DNA from: Flavobacteriales bacterium | Lineage (GTDB): Bacteria > Bacteroidota > Bacteroidia > Flavobacteriales > UBA1820 | Direction: 5' to 3' | Length of the DNA: 64,000 bases | Assembly: GCA_003150615.1 (NCBI GenBank) | Contig: QALN01000002.1 | Location: forward strand, 81,693 to 145,692 | Shown: piece after piece, positions 60,839-64,000 of the stretch | Layout: each line of letters opens with the position of its first letter | Position numbering within the stretch: position 1 is the first letter of the stretch | The notes under the pieces: model-generated | Database searches by the model: none | Seen by the model: the letters and a program-made list of their open reading frames with translations, nothing else | Told to the model about the DNA's origin: nothing | Made by a program: the position numbers and the translations under genes

Positions 60839-61576
60839 TCATTCATCCTTTATCTTTACGAATGGGTTTTCTACATAAAACTCCACTACATCCTTAGATT
60901 TTATAGATGTCACTATACCGATGGTATCCACAAATCCATCTGTCTCATCCATTGTCAAATCTTCTATTTTATCTCCCGGCAGAAAACAAAGATTATAGTC
61001 TTGATCAATATACATAATCATCTTTAACCTAACCATGTCATCAATGACGCCTTTCATTCTCTCCACAACATCTAATTGATCATCAGTAAGCATTAATTTA
61101 CTTTTTGAAGATTTTACTAATCTCATGTCTCCATTCTTGTCAACTACAGTCAAGTCATTGAATTTATACACATCTTCACATGTTCTGTAATATGTTTCCT
61201 TACAATAAATTTTTCCTTTATTATCTATTTCAACATCAAAACATTCCAACTTACACTTGACAGCTCTTCCGTTTTTGTATTTCCACACATCACCTATTGG
61301 AGCGAATCCGTATAATGACTTAAAAACATCATATATTGATAGTTTTGTCTTAGGGATGCTCTTATCCTTTTTAAAACATTCTTCGGACGAATAAAATAAT
61401 TTCCCATCTAATGTCTTCTCAGCCCTACATCCTCCCCATGTTCCTACATATCTAACTACTCCATATGTAAAACTGATCAAGATTTTATCAATCTCAAACC
61501 ACTTTAATTTTCCTGACATATCGTCAAAAAGATATCCACTCTCTAGATAAACCGATAAATGCTCTCTTATTCCCAT
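60839..61576 (-). CDS. Hypothetical protein (245 aa)
   Basis: Beta-rich with scattered Cys, 'YGFAPIGDVWKYKNGRAVKC' and 'LCFLPGDKIEDLTMDETDGF', which resembles small barrel domains. No family recognised. Confidence 0.6.
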   Translation of the reverse strand: MGIREHLSVYLESGYLFDDMSGKLKWFEIDKILISFTYGVVRYVGTWGGCRAEKTLDGKLFYSSEECFKKDKSIPKTKLSIYDVFKSLYGFAPIGDVWKYKNGRAVKCKLECFDVEIDNKGKIYCKETYYRTCEDVYKFNDLTVVDKNGDMRLVKSSKSKLMLTDDQLDVVERMKGVIDDMVRLKMIMYIDQDYNLCFLPGDKIEDLTMDETDGFVDTIGIVTSIKSKDVVEFYVENPFVKIKDE

Positions 61577-61593
61577 AACAATTTATTTTTTAA

Positions 61594-61659
61594 TTAAACA
61601 ACATCATTTGCCTTGATCGCTATCAGTCTCAATACTCCTCTAAGTATCATGGTTTTCAT
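61594..61659 (-). CDS. Possible 21-residue peptide
   Basis: ATG 61659 to TAA, basic and hydrophobic, ends 18 bases before the next start. Its first bases lie in a perfect inverted repeat, so it may not be coding. Confidence 0.25.
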   Translation of the reverse strand: MKTMILRGVLRLIAIKANDVV

Positions 61660-61664
61660 GATAC
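61644..61664. repeat. Perfect 8-base inverted repeat (hairpin)
   Basis: GTATCATG (61644-61651) and CATGATAC (61657-61664) with a 5-base loop, 4 bases beyond the stop of the gene at 61668. Terminator-like stem without a U-run, or an operator. Confidence 0.45.
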
Positions 61665-61667
61665 AAC

Positions 61668-62063
61668 TCATAATATTACATTGAACTTCTCATTTAAACT
61701 ATCTAAAGCTCTTTGATACTCCTCTTCCTTGTCGAACTTAATTTGAGTACTGTTCTCCAAACCAAAGGACAGGGTGAAGGATATAACCCAGCCCGATCCG
61801 TCCACGGCCTGCCCCTTGGGTCCCCACGACATCACCTGCTTCTTGGATATATACCAATTTCCTATCTGCACGAAGTCAGGATAGTTGTTAGTCAAATACC
61901 TTATCTGGATATTCAAACAATCGAAATTATCAAAAGAAATTATGTGATATTTGCTCCTTATCCGTATCTTCGGAAACGGATTGTTCCCGTAATATGCGGC
62001 GAATGCCGACACCACGGACATAGGATACCTTACGCCTTTTATTATCACCCATTTTATATACAA
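61668..62063 (-). CDS. Hypothetical protein (131 aa)
   Basis: Starts at TTG 62063 (AAGGAGG just upstream but very close) or at an internal ATG about 42 bases later. Beta-rich: 'YHIISFDNFDCLNIQIRYLT', 'QIGNWYISKKQVMSWGPKGQ'. No family recognised. Confidence 0.5.
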   Translation of the reverse strand: MYIKWVIIKGVRYPMSVVSAFAAYYGNNPFPKIRIRSKYHIISFDNFDCLNIQIRYLTNNYPDFVQIGNWYISKKQVMSWGPKGQAVDGSGWVISFTLSFGLENSTQIKFDKEEEYQRALDSLNEKFNVIL

Positions 62064-62070
62064 TACCTCC

Positions 62071-62358
62071 TTATATTAAACTATTTAATATAAATTCATC
62101 TTCCTCCGTTCTCTCATTCATAGGCTTATTTTGTACCGTTTTGACAAGATCAAGCACCTCATCCCAAGTCCTTTCTGATAGCGTCCCATTATTTATGCCA
62201 CAACACCTACATCCACTAGAAAATACCGGTATCATACTTCCATCACACATCCTAACGAATTTATATCCTACATATTCATTGCATAAGAAACATCTTCTTA
62301 CTGGGATAAACCTTATTCTACCTCTATTAATGATACTTATTAATACCTCACGATCCAT
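62071..62358 (-). CDS. Small zinc-binding protein (95 aa)
   Basis: 'RRCFLCNEYVGYKF' and 'SSGCRCCGINNG' make a four-Cys site; the C-terminal third is an acidic helix. Lies between the endolysin and a hypothetical gene. Confidence 0.55.
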   Translation of the reverse strand: MDREVLISIINRGRIRFIPVRRCFLCNEYVGYKFVRMCDGSMIPVFSSGCRCCGINNGTLSERTWDEVLDLVKTVQNKPMNERTEEDEFILNSLI

Positions 62359-62359
62359 A

Positions 62360-62785
62360 TTATTCCCTTAATTTACGTTTAACCTCCTTAATATATTTAG
62401 GGGAATGTAATCCCCTATGCAATCTTATAGCCCGATCTATATCCTTTTTAGGATTATGATGAGATTGATATATCTCGAACATTTCCCTAGCCTTGACAGG
62501 ATTCGTTCGATCATCGTATCTATACCGCTTTTTCTGCCGTTTGAGGCGTAATATCCTATTAACCTCATCAACGTATACCCTTTTCATTTGCCATCTTCCT
62601 AAAGCCCCGGATAAGGCGTTATACGCTCGATCGTCATTCCTTGACTCCACGAAAGACAGGGCGGCCGCCAGCTTATCCCATACCCGTGCCTCGATCACGG
62701 CCGGCTTCGGGGCGAGGGGCATGCCACCGCTCCCTTTTGGCGGTGTCAGTATCACCATAGCCATCATAAGCAAGTATCTTGTCAT
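62360..62785 (-). CDS. Lysozyme/lytic-transglycosylase-type endolysin with signal-like N-terminus (141 aa)
   Basis: Hydrophobic N-terminus ('YLLMMAMVILTPP') suggests export. 'LAAALSFVESRNDDRAYN' puts a catalytic-type Glu47 in the transglycosylase 'ES' context, followed by 'GALGRWQMKRVYVDEVNRI' (the 'G..Q' substrate helix) and 'HRGLHSP'. It should cleave peptidoglycan for lysis or entry. Its place among early-strand genes rather than late genes is unusual. Confidence 0.7.
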   Translation of the reverse strand: MTRYLLMMAMVILTPPKGSGGMPLAPKPAVIEARVWDKLAAALSFVESRNDDRAYNALSGALGRWQMKRVYVDEVNRILRLKRQKKRYRYDDRTNPVKAREMFEIYQSHHNPKKDIDRAIRLHRGLHSPKYIKEVKRKLRE

Positions 62786-62844
62786 ATCTTATCCATATCA
62801 AAATTATTATTCACGATCTTATCACCTATGTTAATTTCCCCCAT
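62782..62844 (-). CDS. Possible 20-residue peptide overlapping the endolysin start
   Basis: ATG 62844 ends at TGA overlapping ATG of the endolysin. The frame is open further upstream ('SSFWVRSIINNINILD') without a standard start, so it could be the tail of a longer broken membrane protein. Confidence 0.3.
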   Translation of the reverse strand: MGEINIGDKIVNNNFDMDKI

Positions 62845-62952
62845 ATCCAAGATATTTATATTATTTATTATACTCCTTACCCAAAAAGAGGATATAATAG
62901 CAGAATATTATGATATTAAGACATAAACCTGTCTATTACCATACTGCCATAT

Positions 62953-63024
62953 TTATCCTCCGTCCAATACCATTCGTATCAGTACACAACTTTTATTATT
63001 ATGGTCATAAATACACTCAATCAT
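62953..63024 (-). CDS. Possible 23-residue peptide
   Basis: ATG overlaps the stop of the upstream gene (ATGA): 'MIECIYDHNNKSCVLIRMVL'. A neighbouring frame reads 'YEWYWTEDKYGSMVIDRFMS', typical protein sequence without a start, so a longer gene may be broken here. The gap 62786-63020 holds only these. Confidence 0.3.
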   Translation of the reverse strand: MIECIYDHNNKSCVLIRMVLDGG

Positions 63025-63263
63025 CCCTTTTTCAAACCGCTATCGCCATTAAGATTATCAGCTATACCCAATATCTTCGAAATAAGAGCCTTTTTAGGCT
63101 TATATTCGTCATTTATGCTTATAACCGAGTAGTTATATACCACTCCTTCTTTCGAGACCTCCACGCCCACGTATTTAGGCGCAACGGCATCCCTATGCAA
63201 CACGATAAACGGGTTTTTACCGTCCAGATCATTTATCAACTGGTTAAACTGCCGTCTCGTCAT
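63021..63263 (-). CDS. Hypothetical protein (80 aa)
   Basis: 'FIVLHRDAVAPKYVGVEVSK' beta region and basic C-terminus. Overlaps the upstream gene by 20 bases. Function unknown. Confidence 0.55.
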   Translation of the reverse strand: MTRRQFNQLINDLDGKNPFIVLHRDAVAPKYVGVEVSKEGVVYNYSVISINDEYKPKKALISKILGIADNLNGDSGLKKG

Positions 63264-63744
63264 CTGATAGTGATATTATTTCCATGTTATAAATGCGATC
63301 TCTCTTTACCCTTATCTTCTCGCATAGCTCATCGAAGCACCCATCTTCTTCTAGCTTATCAACATAATATGATACACTTGATTTAGAGCTTCCTTGAAGA
63401 TATATATATCCTCTTATATTCCTTGAGAAAAAATTAGGTAAGACCATCTTTTGTCTCTTATCCTTATTATCCATATAAGATATGACAACAACCCATAATT
63501 CTGGTTCCCGTTCTTTTACCGATAACATAAGATCGAGACCCGATTGACCATTGATATTCCTCCTGCCAGTTTCGTTATAACGAAGAATAATATAATCATC
63601 CGCTTTATCATCCTCAATCATCACGACCATAGGACTATTACCCTTCCCATTATCACATAATACTCTTGCCTCTTTTCCGTTACGTAGATATACCTTATCG
63701 TAATCTCCGTTTTTGTATATCTCGAAATCAAACTCTATTACCAT
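63244..63744 (-). CDS. Hypothetical protein (166 aa)
   Basis: Beta-rich N-terminal half ('DKVYLRNGKEARVLCDNGKG'), 'IRGYIYLQGSSKSSVSYYVD' later. No family recognised. Confidence 0.55.
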   Translation of the reverse strand: MVIEFDFEIYKNGDYDKVYLRNGKEARVLCDNGKGNSPMVVMIEDDKADDYIILRYNETGRRNINGQSGLDLMLSVKEREPELWVVVISYMDNKDKRQKMVLPNFFSRNIRGYIYLQGSSKSSVSYYVDKLEEDGCFDELCEKIRVKRDRIYNMEIISLSDDETAV

Positions 63745-63745
63745 T

Positions 63746-63970
63746 TTATTTCCTCCTATTGATATATTGTTGCGTACGTCCTTCCTCTATCTTTTCGAAA
63801 TAGAACTTATTCCCGTATAACCTTGTAAAACAGATGTTATACCCGAAATGCTTCGCACGTCTGATTTGCGCATAACCTCTACTGATGTCCTTATCATCAA
63901 TCAGCGTAAAAAAACAATGTGATCCTACTTCTGTATTCAAAACCAAATTTTCCCAATCTTTTACCTCCAT
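63746..63970 (-). CDS. Hypothetical protein (74 aa)
   Basis: ATG 63970, 'GSHCFFTLIDDKDISRGYAQ', 'FYFEKIEEGRTQQYINRRK'. Last gene in the window; function unknown. Confidence 0.55.
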   Translation of the reverse strand: MEVKDWENLVLNTEVGSHCFFTLIDDKDISRGYAQIRRAKHFGYNICFTRLYGNKFYFEKIEEGRTQQYINRRK

Positions 63971-64000
63971 ATCAAATCTCCTTAAATAATTTTTTGTTAT

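Noticed and set aside
1..64000. Genetic code change (TAG read as glutamine, as in some crAss-like phages)
   Set aside because: TAG and TGA end many intact genes, including the 2148-aa gene, which is followed at once by a strong terminator, and ATGA overlaps are frequent. The few internal stops are better explained by mutation or error.
1..64000. tRNA genes or CRISPR arrays
   Set aside because: Intergenic gaps are short; no tRNA-like cloverleaf with a T-loop and no regularly spaced direct repeats were seen by eye. A tRNAscan run would settle it.

Overview
The window looks like the interior of a tailed double-stranded DNA phage (Caudoviricetes) of a Bacteroidales host. Three things suggest the host. 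Nearly every long gene group on the plus strand is preceded by a Bacteroides-type -7 element (TAnnTTTG, often with TTTG about 19 bases upstream). The virion proteins carry BACON-like and Bacteroides-type lectin modules. Shine-Dalgarno sequences are mostly absent. No terminase, portal, major capsid protein, DNA polymerase or RNA polymerase was recognised, so the genome continues beyond at least one edge. I cannot assign a family.

Layout. (1) 1-28.8 kb, plus strand: virion genes. There are three very large internal or ejection-type proteins (422+, 963 and 1626 aa), a regulatory cassette (9.1-10.8 kb, antirepressor-like), a 745-aa protein, a small conserved structural cluster (13.5-16.3 kb), a repeat-bearing tail fibre, a carbohydrate-binding-type protein, a BACON protein, a BACON plus C-type-lectin adhesin whose last codons look like a diversity-generating retroelement target, a small regulator, a zincin-like protein and a 2148-aa giant. 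(2) 28.8-30.0 kb: a strong terminator, then a junction where a truncated Rha-type regulator and a truncated, frameshifted DNA methyltransferase meet tail to tail. (3) 30.0-64 kb, minus strand: an early/replication module of tightly overlapping genes. It includes a DnaQ-type exonuclease, two DNA methyltransferases, a DHH phosphoesterase, a superfamily 2 helicase, two PD-(D/E)XK nucleases, DnaB-type helicase, zinc/TOPRIM primase, an HNH-like protein, two tandem acyl carrier proteins, an endolysin and many small zinc-binding or unknown proteins.

Most striking signal. Four plus-strand genes (9139, 9917, 21610 and 29173), at least three of them regulator-like, have the same kind of untranslated leader starting just after a promoter: two hairpins whose loops can pair with each other (kissing loops), usually joined by a linker with AAGATATT, ending in a U-rich stretch before ATG. 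All three helices differ in sequence between copies but keep their pairing. I do not recognise this RNA.

Second theme. Many genes are broken by a single base: frameshifts near 20.33, 29.66, 37.80, 45.61, 55.17, 57.47 and 57.96 kb, and in-frame stops at 10469, 15896, 33358 and 56983. In each case the two halves rejoin to an exact multiple of three and read as one coherent protein. This is either real decay or an error-rich assembly, and reads are needed to tell which.
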